Positions 8,686-16,775 of a DNA stretch of 34,676 nucleotides are shown one piece after another. The stretch's first letter is position 1; each line of letters begins with the position of its first letter. This stretch comes from Elioraea sp964533585. Lineage in GTDB: Bacteria > Pseudomonadota > Alphaproteobacteria > Acetobacterales > Acetobacteraceae. The notes under the pieces were generated by a model. It did no database searches, was not told the DNA's origin, and was given only the letters and a program-made list of their open reading frames with translations. The stretch lies in contig CAZHMM010000019.1 of the NCBI GenBank assembly GCA_964533585.1, positions 1 through 34,676 on the forward strand. Reading direction: 5' to 3'. The position numbers were made by a program, and so were the translations under genes.

Positions 8686-9558
8686 ATGAAGATCGTCCTT
8701 CTCGGCACCGGCTGCCCGCAAGTCGACCCCCAGCGCATGGGACCTGCGCTGCTGATCCAGGCAGGTGGTCGGCGACTGCTGTTCGACTGCGGCTCCGGCG
8801 TGACCCAGCGGCTGGTGCAGGCCGGCACCAAGGGGGCCGAGATCGATGCGCTTTTCCTCACCCACCTGCACAGCGACCACGTGGTGGATTTCCACCAGCT
8901 GCTCGTTTCGTCCTGGCATCAGGGGCGGGACAGGCCGTGGAAGGTGTTCGGCCCACCCGGCACGATCGGCTTCGTCGAGCGCTCGGCCGCCCTCTGGAAG
9001 CCCGAACTCGAACTCCGCGTGTCACACGAGAAGCGCCCCTCGGTCGCCGGGCTCGATGTCGAGGTGAAGGAGTTCGCCGACGGCCAGACCCTGCGCGGCG
9101 GCCTGACGGTGACGCCGGTGAAGGTCAACCACGACCCGTTCCCCGAGGTGTACGGCTTCATCGTCGAGCACGAGGGTCTGCGCTTCGTCCACTCCGCCGA
9201 CACGACCGTCTGGCAGCCGCTGATCGAGGCCGCGCGCGGCGCCGACTGCCTGCTGCACGAGGTGTTCATCAAGCGCGAGATGCGTCCGATCGACGGGGTG
9301 CGCACGCAGGAGGGGATCGACGCCGTCGCCTCCTACCATACCCTCTCGACCGAGGTTGGCGCGGTCGCGGCCGAGGCGGATGTTGGCATGCTGATCCTCA
9401 ATCATTTCGTCCCGACGCGGTTCGACCGCGAAGCCCTCGTGGCCGAGGTGCGCGCACAGTGGCCTGGCCCGCTGATCCTGGGCGAGGATTTGATGGCGTA
9501 CGACCTCGCGACACGAACCCTCCAGGCGGGCAGCGCGACCGTCGCGTTCCCCCGCTGA
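8686..9558 (+). CDS. Metallo-beta-lactamase-fold hydrolase, RNase Z-like
   Basis: This 290-residue protein has the metallo-beta-lactamase fold closest to the RNase Z/ElaC group. It starts MKIVLLGTGCPQVDPQRMGP and carries the metal motif 'THLHSDH' at residues 59-65. Further ligand regions are 'KVNHDPFPEVYGFIVEH', 'FVHSADT' and 'LNHFVPTRF'. These place two zinc ions as in the family. It lacks the long exosite arm of true tRNase Z as far as I can see, so tRNA processing is not assured. Many homologs are annotated only as MBL-fold hydrolases. No Shine-Dalgarno is obvious. A weak TAGCTT six bases before the ATG would allow a leaderless start. The next gene begins four bases after its stop. Confidence 0.85.
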   Translation: MKIVLLGTGCPQVDPQRMGPALLIQAGGRRLLFDCGSGVTQRLVQAGTKGAEIDALFLTHLHSDHVVDFHQLLVSSWHQGRDRPWKVFGPPGTIGFVERSAALWKPELELRVSHEKRPSVAGLDVEVKEFADGQTLRGGLTVTPVKVNHDPFPEVYGFIVEHEGLRFVHSADTTVWQPLIEAARGADCLLHEVFIKREMRPIDGVRTQEGIDAVASYHTLSTEVGAVAAEADVGMLILNHFVPTRFDREALVAEVRAQWPGPLILGEDLMAYDLATRTLQAGSATVAFPR

Positions 9559-9561
9559 CGG

Positions 9562-10479
9562 ATGGACCGCCTCGGCGCCGTCACCCTCGCCGTCGTCCCG
9601 GTCGCGCTGCTGATCGGGTTCGGCTGGGTGTTGCGGCGGATCGGCCTGCTCGCCGATCCGTTCTGGCAGGGCGCCGAGCGGCTCTGCTTCGTCGTGCTGC
9701 TGCCGGCGTTGCTCGCGCACGGGCTCGGCACGGCCGATCTCGCCGGCGTGCCGGTCGCGGGGATGGTGGTGGCGATCGTCGTGCCGCTGCTCGCCACCGC
9801 GGCCGTTCTGCTGCTGATCCGGCCGCGTCTCGGCATTGACGGACCCGCCTTCACCTCGGTGTTGCAGGGCGGCATTCGGTTCAACAACTACATCGGCCTC
9901 GCCGCCTCCGCCGCGCTGCACGGCGCACCCGGCGTGGCAGTGGCGGCCGTGGCCAACGCGGCGATCGTGCCGACGGTGAACGTGATGTCGGTGCTGGCGT
10001 TCGCCCGCTTCGGCAAGGCCAAGCCCAGCCTTGCCGGAACGCTCAAGGCGCTTGCGACCAACCCGCTGATCCTCGGCTGCGCGATCGGCGCGCTCTGGCA
10101 GGCGACATCCGCGCCGGTGCCGGGCGTGGTCGCGATCGCGCTGCGCAGCCTCGGCCAGGCGAGTCTGCCGATCGGGCTGCTGTGCGTCGGCGCCGCCTTC
10201 ACGCCGCGCGCGATCTGGGCGCGGCCGGGCGCGGCGGCAGTGTCATCGGCTGCGAAGTTCCTGCTGCTGCCGGCGCTCACCGCGCTCGCCTGTCTCGCGT
10301 TCGGTGTGCGGGGCACGGCGGCGGAGGTCGCGGTGCTGTTCGCCGCCCTGCCGACCGCATCGTCGTCCTACATCATGGCGCGCCAACTGGGCGGGGATGC
10401 GCCGCTGATGGCGGGGATCACCACGCTGCAGACCCTGCTCGCGGCGCTCACTCTGCCGTTGACGCTGGCGCTGGTGTAG
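9562..10479 (+). CDS. AEC family permease (auxin efflux carrier-like)
   Basis: This 305-residue integral membrane protein has about ten hydrophobic helices. The N-terminal half has 'LIGFGWVLRRIGLLADPFWQGAERL', and the middle has 'QGGIRFNNYIGLAAS', typical of the AEC family. The C-terminal half has 'PTASSSYIMARQLGGDAPLMAGITTLQTLL', also a family hallmark. AEC proteins carry organic acids such as malate or malonate, or auxin-like compounds, and the substrate here cannot be told. The gene starts four bases after the MBL hydrolase stop and is probably in its transcript. Its last 32 bases overlap the end of the MaoC gene on the other strand. Confidence 0.88.
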   Translation: MDRLGAVTLAVVPVALLIGFGWVLRRIGLLADPFWQGAERLCFVVLLPALLAHGLGTADLAGVPVAGMVVAIVVPLLATAAVLLLIRPRLGIDGPAFTSVLQGGIRFNNYIGLAASAALHGAPGVAVAAVANAAIVPTVNVMSVLAFARFGKAKPSLAGTLKALATNPLILGCAIGALWQATSAPVPGVVAIALRSLGQASLPIGLLCVGAAFTPRAIWARPGAAAVSSAAKFLLLPALTALACLAFGVRGTAAEVAVLFAALPTASSSYIMARQLGGDAPLMAGITTLQTLLAALTLPLTLALV

Positions 10480-10936
10480 CGCGCCGCGGCACGACCAGGG
10501 TCGGCGTGCAGACCTGCGCGACCTCGTTCCGTTGATTGAACGTGGTGTGGCGGACCTTCACCAGCCCGATCTCCGGGCGCGAGCGCGACGCCCGGCACTC
10601 CAGCACCTCAGTCTCGACGCGCAACTGGTCGCCCGGGCGCGAGGGAATCGGCCAGCGCAACTCGTCCATGCCGGCGCCCACCTGCCCGCCGGCGATGCGG
10701 AACGGCCCGGTGACGATCAGGCGCATCGACAGGCAGGCGGTGTGCCAGCCCGAGGCGGCGAGGCCGCGGAACAGCGGGTGGGCCGCGCCGGCCGCCTCGT
10801 CGAGGTGGAAGGGCTGCGGATCCCACTGCGCCGCAAACGTCTTGATGGCCTCCGCCTCAAGCGGTGCGGAGACGGTGCGGTAGACCCGTCCGGGCGCGAG
10901 GTCCTCGAACCAGAGGACCTCGCCCGGGCCATTCAT
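10448..10936 (-). CDS. MaoC-like hydratase/dehydratase
   Basis: This 162-residue single hotdog-domain protein belongs to the MaoC family. The hydratase dyad motif is present as 'WDPQPFHLD', with Asp39 and His44, followed by 'HPLFRGLAASGWHTACLSMRL', a typical MaoC segment. Such proteins hydrate enoyl-CoA or related thioesters. ATG 10934-10936 is chosen because it overlaps the stop of the CoxL-like gene as ATGA and starts close to the usual 'F-D-L-P-G' region (here WFEDLAPGRVYRT). The upstream in-frame extension lies over the CoxL-like gene and is low complexity. Coupling to the molybdoenzyme suggests a shared catabolic role, but the substrate is unknown. Confidence 0.88.
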   Translation of the reverse strand: MNGPGEVLWFEDLAPGRVYRTVSAPLEAEAIKTFAAQWDPQPFHLDEAAGAAHPLFRGLAASGWHTACLSMRLIVTGPFRIAGGQVGAGMDELRWPIPSRPGDQLRVETEVLECRASRSRPEIGLVKVRHTTFNQRNEVAQVCTPTLVVPRRATPAPASTAE

Positions 10937-13257
10937 GCCGCCTTCGCCGAGACGATCGTCCGCCACAGCCGCTCGGGTGTCACCGGCATGTCGACATGCG
11001 TGACCCCGTCCTCGGCGAGCGCATCGACCACCGCGTTGATCACCGCCGGCGGGCTGCCGACCGCGCCCGCCTCGCCCGCGCCCTTCACCCCGAGCGGATT
11101 CGTTTGGCACGGGATCTCCAGCAGATCGACGTCGATGTCCGGCAGGTCATCGGCACGCGGGATGCCGTAGTCCATGAACGTGCCGGAGACGAGCTGGCCG
11201 TTCGCCGGGTCATACACCGTATGCTCGTGCACAGCCTGGCCGATCCCCTGCGCGACTCCGCCATGCACCTGGCCGCGCACGATCAGCGGGTTGATCGCAT
11301 GGCCGACGTCGTCGCAGACGATGTAGCGGACCACGTCCAGGTCGCCGGTCGCGGGATCGATCTCGACCTCGGCGATGTGGCAGCCGTTCGGGAAGGTATG
11401 CGCCTTGATCTCGGCCACTTCCGCGGCATCGAGCGTGGTCACGTCCTGGCCGGCGGCGGCCTTCTTCCGTTGCGTCAGCGCCAGATCGATGATGCCGATG
11501 GCCCGGTCCGTGCCGACCACACTGAACATGCCGTCGTCAAACACGATGTCGGCGGCCGCGACTTCCAGCGCCTCGCCGGCCGCCCGCTTGCCCTTCTCGA
11601 TGACGGTCGCGGTGGTGGCGAGGATCGCCTGGCCTTCGGAGTAGAGGCTGCGCGCACCGCCGGTGCCGCCGCCCGTCGGGATCTCGTCGGAGTCGCCCTG
11701 CACGATGCGGACCTTCTCGTGCGGGATACCGAGCTCGGCTGCCGTCAGCATGATGTAGGCGGTCTCGTGCCCCTGGCCGGTGGACTGGGTGCCGACCAGC
11801 ACATCCACCATGCCGTCCTCGGCGAAGCGGATCTCGGCGCGCTCGGTCGGCGCCCCGCCCGTGGCTTCCAGATAGTAGGCGAGCCCGATGCCGCGCCGCT
11901 TGCCCCGCCGCGCCGCCTCCTGGCGCCGCTGCGGGAAGCCGCCCCAGTCGATCTTCTTAAGCCCGGCGTCGAGCACGGTAAGGAAATCGCCGCTGTCATA
12001 GGTCGCCCCCATCGGCGTCTTCCACGGCATCGCCGAGGGCGGGACCATGTTGCGCCGGCGGATTTCGACGCGGTCGATCCCCATCTCGCGCGCCGCCGCG
12101 TCGATCAGCCGCTCGACGACATAATTGGCCTCCGGCCGCCCCGCGCCACGATAGGCGTCGACCGGGGTGGTGTTGGTGAGCAGGCCGAGCACGTTCACAT
12201 AGACCGACCTGAAGCCGTACACGCTGGCCAGCACCTTCGAGCCGGCGCCGGTTGGGATGAACGGCGCGTAGTTCGAGAGGTACGCCCCCATGTTGGCGAG
12301 CGTCTTCGTGCGCAGCGCGAGGAAACGGCCGTCCTTGTCGAGCGCGAGCTCGCCGGTGGTGATGTTGTCGCGCCCATGCGTGTCGGAGAGGAACGCCTCC
12401 GCGCGGTCCGACGCCCACTTCACCGGCCGGCCGAGCGCGCGCGCGGCAAAGCAGACCATCACGTGCTCGGGGTAGAGGAACAGCTTCATGCCGAACCCGC
12501 CGCCGACATCGGGCGTGATGACGCGGAACTGCTCGGGCGGCAGGTTGAACACGAACTTCGCCAGCATGTCCTTGAGCTGCCACGAGCCCTGGGTATTGGC
12601 GTGCAGCGTGAACCGGTTCGATGCCGCGTCGTATTCCGCGACGGCCGCACGCGCCTCCATCGAGGCGACGACGATGCGGTTGTTGATCACCGTCAACTTC
12701 GTGACATGCGCGGCCTGGGCGAAGAGCCGCTCGGCCTCGGCCTTGTCGCCGGTCTCCCAGTCGAAGCAGAGATTGCGTTTGGCGCCGTCCCACACGAGCG
12801 GCGCATCCGGGTGGTGTGCGCGTGCGAGATCGGTGATCGAGGGCAGCTCCTCGTAGTCCACCATCAGCGCCTCGGCACCGTCGCGCGCGGCCTGAAGCGT
12901 GTCGCCCACCACGAAGGCGACCGGATCGCCGACATGGCGCACCCGGCCGACCGCGAGTGCCGGCCGCGGCGTTTCGGTGCGCGGGGAGCCGTCGCGGCTC
13001 TTGAGCGGGATCATGCAGGGCACATCGCCGAGCCCCGCCTTCTTCAGGTCCTCGCCCGTGAACACGCCAAGCACCCCCTTCACGGCGAGCGCCGGCGCCT
13101 TGTCGATCGAGCGGATCGCCGCATGCGCGTGCGGGCTGCGCACCACCACGCCCCAGCTCTGGCCGGGCAGGCTGACGTCGTCGGTGTAGCGCCCGGCGCC
13201 GCGCAACAGGCGCGGATCCTCGACGCGGCGCATCGGCTGGCTGAGCCCGAACTTCAT
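10933..13257 (-). CDS. Xanthine dehydrogenase family molybdopterin-binding subunit (CoxL-like, form II)
   Basis: This 774-residue large subunit belongs to the xanthine oxidase/aldehyde/CO dehydrogenase family. It starts MKFGLSQPMRRVEDPRLLRG at ATG 13255-13257, with GGGGAG and CAGG upstream. The molybdenum cofactor region includes 'GGGFGMK' (about 252-258) and 'AYRGAGRPEANYV' (about 368-380). True CO dehydrogenase (form I) has AYxCSFR at this loop, so the cysteine bearing the Cu-S-Mo bridge is absent and CO oxidation is unlikely. The catalytic glutamate is in 'KGAGEAGAVGSPPAV' (about Glu728). The FAD (CoxM) and iron-sulfur (CoxS) subunit genes are not adjacent. They must be elsewhere, or the protein uses shared partners. 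The MaoC gene follows by overlap. Confidence 0.92.
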   Translation of the reverse strand: MKFGLSQPMRRVEDPRLLRGAGRYTDDVSLPGQSWGVVVRSPHAHAAIRSIDKAPALAVKGVLGVFTGEDLKKAGLGDVPCMIPLKSRDGSPRTETPRPALAVGRVRHVGDPVAFVVGDTLQAARDGAEALMVDYEELPSITDLARAHHPDAPLVWDGAKRNLCFDWETGDKAEAERLFAQAAHVTKLTVINNRIVVASMEARAAVAEYDAASNRFTLHANTQGSWQLKDMLAKFVFNLPPEQFRVITPDVGGGFGMKLFLYPEHVMVCFAARALGRPVKWASDRAEAFLSDTHGRDNITTGELALDKDGRFLALRTKTLANMGAYLSNYAPFIPTGAGSKVLASVYGFRSVYVNVLGLLTNTTPVDAYRGAGRPEANYVVERLIDAAAREMGIDRVEIRRRNMVPPSAMPWKTPMGATYDSGDFLTVLDAGLKKIDWGGFPQRRQEAARRGKRRGIGLAYYLEATGGAPTERAEIRFAEDGMVDVLVGTQSTGQGHETAYIMLTAAELGIPHEKVRIVQGDSDEIPTGGGTGGARSLYSEGQAILATTATVIEKGKRAAGEALEVAAADIVFDDGMFSVVGTDRAIGIIDLALTQRKKAAAGQDVTTLDAAEVAEIKAHTFPNGCHIAEVEIDPATGDLDVVRYIVCDDVGHAINPLIVRGQVHGGVAQGIGQAVHEHTVYDPANGQLVSGTFMDYGIPRADDLPDIDVDLLEIPCQTNPLGVKGAGEAGAVGSPPAVINAVVDALAEDGVTHVDMPVTPERLWRTIVSAKAA

Positions 13258-13285
13258 CCTGACGCTCCCCGGGGTTGCAACGTTT

Positions 13286-13304
13286 CGCCACACAGCATGT
13301 GGCG
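13286..13304. promoter_or_regulatory. Inverted repeat in the divergent CoxL-like/AI-2E region
   Basis: CGCCACA (13286-13292) and TGTGGCG (13298-13304) form a perfect seven-base inverted repeat with a five-base centre. It lies 28 bases upstream of the CoxL-like start and 46 bases upstream of the AI-2E-family start. This is a plausible regulator-binding dyad. No function is shown. Confidence 0.3.
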
Positions 13305-13317
13305 GAGCGGTATGCTT

Positions 13318-13335
13318 CGCCAAGCCCCTTTGGCG
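13318..13335. promoter_or_regulatory. Second inverted repeat before the AI-2E family gene
   Basis: CGCCAA (13318-13323) and TTGGCG (13330-13335) are a perfect six-base inverted repeat around GCCCCT. It shares the CGCCA core with the neighbouring dyad at 13286-13304, which could mean two sites for one dimeric regulator. The evidence is weak and positional only. Confidence 0.22.
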
Positions 13336-13349
13336 CCCGGAGTCGCATC

Positions 13350-14438
13350 GTGCCCCCAGACCCGCCCAGTGGCTATGCGCAGTTCGAGCGCCTCCTTGCC
13401 CTGGCCCTGCCCGGGCTGCTGGTGGTCGCCTGCCTTGTCGTCATCGCCCCCTTCGCCGCCGCGCTGATCTGGGCGGCGGTGATCGTGGTTTCGCTGTGGC
13501 GGCCGCTCGAGTGGCTGACCGCGCGCCTCGGCGGCCGGCGCGGCCTGGTCGGCGCGCTGCTGACGGTCGCCACCCTGGCCCTGATCGTCGGCCCGGCCTT
13601 TGCCCTGGGCGATGCTGCCGTCTCGGCCATTCCCGAACTCCGGGCCATGGCTGGCGATCTCGGTGCCGCGGCGCAGACGCATGGCCCGGCGCTGCTCGCC
13701 CAACTGCCGCTGGTGGGCGAACGGGCGGCCGCGGCCTGGAGCGCGATGGTCGAGGATGTCGGGCTGCTGGTCGACGCGGCCGGCAAGGCCGCACCGGAGG
13801 TCGGCGGCTGGCTGGCGCGCCAGACGCTGGCGCTCGGCGTCACGCTGCTACAGCTGCTGCTGGTCTCGCTGGCGACCGGCGTGATGTACGCGCGCGGGCC
13901 GGCCGGGGCGGCTCTGGTTCAGCGGCTGGCCGAACGGGTCGGCGGGGCGGAGGGGCTTGAGACCCTGGACGTGGCGGTCCGCGCGATCCGCGCGGTCTCG
14001 GCGGGCGTGGTGGGCACGGCCGCGGTGCAGGCCGTGCTCGCCTGGCTCGGCTTCGCGCTCGCCGGCGTGCCGGCGCCGTTTGCGCTCGCGATCGGCGTGC
14101 TGGTGCTCGGCATCGTCCAGATCGGCCCGCTGCCGGTCTGGCTGCCGGTGGTGGTGTGGATGTTTGCGACCAGCGACGACACGCTGGCCAATATCCTGCT
14201 GCTGATCTGGAGCGCAGGGGTCGTTCAGACCGTGGACAACGTGCTGCGTCCGCTGCTGATCAGCCGCGGCGCGCGGCTGCCACTGCTGCTGATGCTGGTC
14301 GGTGTGCTCGGCGGGCTGATCTCGATGGGGCTGATCGGGGTGTTCCTCGGCCCGACCATCCTCGGGGTCGGCTACGTGCTGCTGCGCCGTTGGCTGGGGC
14401 TCGAGCCGATCCCGGTCGCCCCCTCAGCGGCCGGCTGA
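13350..14438 (+). CDS. AI-2E family transporter (PerM/YdiK-like membrane protein)
   Basis: This 362-residue membrane protein belongs to the AI-2E/UPF0118 family. GTG 13350 is chosen because CGGAG lies seven bases upstream and the product then starts close to the first helix. A TTG at 13275 would add 25 unlikely residues. Two N-terminal helices, a soluble alanine-rich middle (about residues 90-160) and a C-terminal bundle are seen. Family features include 'IVQIGPLPVWLPVVVWMF', 'LRPLLISRGARLPLLLMLVG' and 'GLIGVFLGPTILGVGYVLL'. Members are proposed exporters of signals, lipids or cations, and the role is poorly settled. The last 15 bases overlap the 3' end of the lipoprotein gene on the other strand. 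Confidence 0.88.
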   Translation: MPPDPPSGYAQFERLLALALPGLLVVACLVVIAPFAAALIWAAVIVVSLWRPLEWLTARLGGRRGLVGALLTVATLALIVGPAFALGDAAVSAIPELRAMAGDLGAAAQTHGPALLAQLPLVGERAAAAWSAMVEDVGLLVDAAGKAAPEVGGWLARQTLALGVTLLQLLLVSLATGVMYARGPAGAALVQRLAERVGGAEGLETLDVAVRAIRAVSAGVVGTAAVQAVLAWLGFALAGVPAPFALAIGVLVLGIVQIGPLPVWLPVVVWMFATSDDTLANILLLIWSAGVVQTVDNVLRPLLISRGARLPLLLMLVGVLGGLISMGLIGVFLGPTILGVGYVLLRRWLGLEPIPVAPSAAG

Positions 14439-15140
14439 GGCGATCAGCCGTCGCGCCTCGTCGATCGCCGGGCCGATCCCGAGCACGAACACCTCGCGCC
14501 CATCGGGGCGGAGCAGGCCGTCGACATCGGCGCCCGTCAGCATGCCAAGCAGCGGCGCCGCGCCGGGCGAGACCAGCGCCGTGGTCAGGCCGAGCACCGC
14601 GCCGTCCGGGCCGACCACGGGGCCGCCGGAATAGCCCATCAGCGCGCCCATCCGCGCGATGAAGCCCTGGCCCAGGCCGTCGATCTCGGTGTCGTGTTCC
14701 ATCACCCAGCCCGTCGCGAGGCCCGGGCCGACCGTCGTCGTGCCGGCGGCCCAGACCGGCTGCGCCGGCAGCGGGCCGGCCTTGGCCGGGCGGGCCGGGG
14801 CGAGGAAGCCCTCCGGCATCCGCAGCACGGCGAGATCCATCGCCTCCGACCGCCCGACGAGGGTCGCGCTCGCGCGGCTGCCGTCGTCGCGCACCAGCGT
14901 CGCGCTCTCGACCGCCATGCCGGCGAGCCGCATCACGTGGCTGTTCGTCAGTACGTGCAGGTCATCGATCGCCACCGCCGAGCCGAGGCCACCGAGCAGC
15001 GGCGGGGCGCCGATCACCACGGCGGCGTAGCTTTGCCGCGCCACGGGCTCGACCGGCGTGCCGACCGTGGCCGGGCCGGGAACGGAAGCGCAAGCGGCGA
15101 CGACAAGCGCGAGAGCAAGGGCGGGCAGGGTGCGACGCAT
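14424..15140 (-). CDS. Trypsin-like serine protease, predicted lipoprotein
   Basis: This 238-residue protein starts at ATG 15138-15140 with GAGGA eight bases upstream. The N-terminus MRRTLPALALALVVAAC is a lipoprotein signal with the lipobox cysteine at 17. The rest is a chymotrypsin/Do-type protease core. The catalytic triad is readable as His68 in 'VLTNSHVM', Asp102 in 'EAMDLAVLRM' and Ser171 in 'MGYSGGPVVGPDGAVLGL'. No PDZ domain follows, unlike DegP. It is expected to be membrane-anchored and periplasmic. Upstream in-frame ATGs at 15167 and 15185 are possible but less fitting to the signal peptide. Its target is unknown. Confidence 0.85.
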   Translation of the reverse strand: MRRTLPALALALVVAACASVPGPATVGTPVEPVARQSYAAVVIGAPPLLGGLGSAVAIDDLHVLTNSHVMRLAGMAVESATLVRDDGSRASATLVGRSEAMDLAVLRMPEGFLAPARPAKAGPLPAQPVWAAGTTTVGPGLATGWVMEHDTEIDGLGQGFIARMGALMGYSGGPVVGPDGAVLGLTTALVSPGAAPLLGMLTGADVDGLLRPDGREVFVLGIGPAIDEARRLIASAGR

Positions 15141-15307
15141 CGCGGCGATCCTCGGCAGCACGTTCATGCCGGGATGAAACCGCATTTGCTTGAACGAAGA
15201 GTGAACAGACGATCGTAGGCGTCGTGCGCGCCCGAGCGCCCAGCGCATTGCCGCTCTTGCGCCGTAGCATGGCTTTTTGGCAGGCTGCGCGCCGCAGGGG
15301 GAGGCCA

Positions 15308-16055
15308 TTGAGCAACGACGTCGTTCTCGAAACCGAGGGATTGACCAAGGAGTTCCTCGGCTTTGTCGCCGTGAAGGATGTCGCGCTTCGGGTGCGGCGC
15401 GGCACCATCCACGCGCTCATCGGCCCGAATGGCGCCGGCAAGACCACGGTGTTCAACCTGCTCACCAAGTTCCTGGAGCCGACCGCCGGCGCGATCCGGT
15501 TCGAGGGGCGCGACATCACGCGTCTGCGGCCGGCCGAAGTCGCCCGGCTCGGCATGGTGCGCAGCTTCCAGATCTCAGCGGTGTTCCCGCACCTGACCGC
15601 GCTGGAGAACGTCCGCCTCGCGCTACAGCGCGCGCGGGGCTCATCCTACGATTTCTGGCGCCCCGAGCGCCTGCTCTCTCGCTACGAGGGGCGCGCCCGC
15701 GCGCTGCTCGCCGATGTCGGGCTCGACGGCTACGAGGAGGTGCCCGCGGGCCTGCTGCCCTACGGGCGCAAGCGCGCGCTCGAGATCGCCACCACGCTCG
15801 CGCTCGATCCGCCGATGATGCTGCTCGACGAGCCCACCGCGGGCATGGCGCACGAGGACGTCGACCGGGTCGTCGCGCTGGTGCAGCGGGTGCGTCAGGG
15901 CCGCACCATCCTGCTGGTGGAGCACAACCTCAAAGTGGTCGCGGGGCTCTGCGACACGATCACGGTGTTGACGCGCGGGCAGGTGCTGGCCGAGGGCGAC
16001 TACGCGGCCATCAGCGCCAACCCGGACGTGAAGACCGCCTATATCGGGTCGGACG

Positions 16056-16063
<8 letters not shown>
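15308..16063 (+). CDS. livG: Branched-chain amino acid-type ABC transporter ATP-binding protein (LivG)
   Basis: This 251-residue ATPase energises a Liv-type importer. Walker A is 'GPNGAGKTT' near residue 40, the signature region is 'LLPYGRKRALEIA' (LivG proteins often vary here), and Walker B is 'PPMMLLDEPTAGMA', followed by the switch histidine in 'LLVEHNL'. TTG 15308 is preferred because it yields LSNDVVLETEGLTKEF, the usual LivG start, and is preceded by GGGGGAGG, though with short spacing. An upstream ATG at 15269 is the alternative. The gene overlaps livF by eight bases. The 167 bases upstream (15141-15307), shared with the divergent protease gene, show no convincing promoter to me. Confidence 0.9.
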
Positions 16064-16748
<685 letters not shown>

Positions 16749-16775
16749 GGCGGTCGACACAGGGAGAGACCAACC

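Noticed and set aside
13275..13349. TTG 13275 as start of the AI-2E family gene
   Set aside because: Adds 25 residues across the divergent control region, whereas GTG 13350 has CGGAG at good spacing.
10864..13467. 867-codon open frame on plus, antisense to the CoxL-like gene
   Set aside because: Arg/His/Gly/Asp-rich low-complexity translation with no domain, lying wholly opposite a gene with clear motifs. Long antisense frames are usual in G+C-rich DNA.
15269..15307. ATG 15269 as the start of livG
   Set aside because: It adds 13 residues (AFWQAARRRGRP) not expected in LivG; kept only as an alternative because TTG starts are less common.
15140..15310. Promoter TTGAAC with TCGTAG near 15190 for livG
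   Set aside because: The -10 matches consensus at only a few bases and no supporting feature was found.
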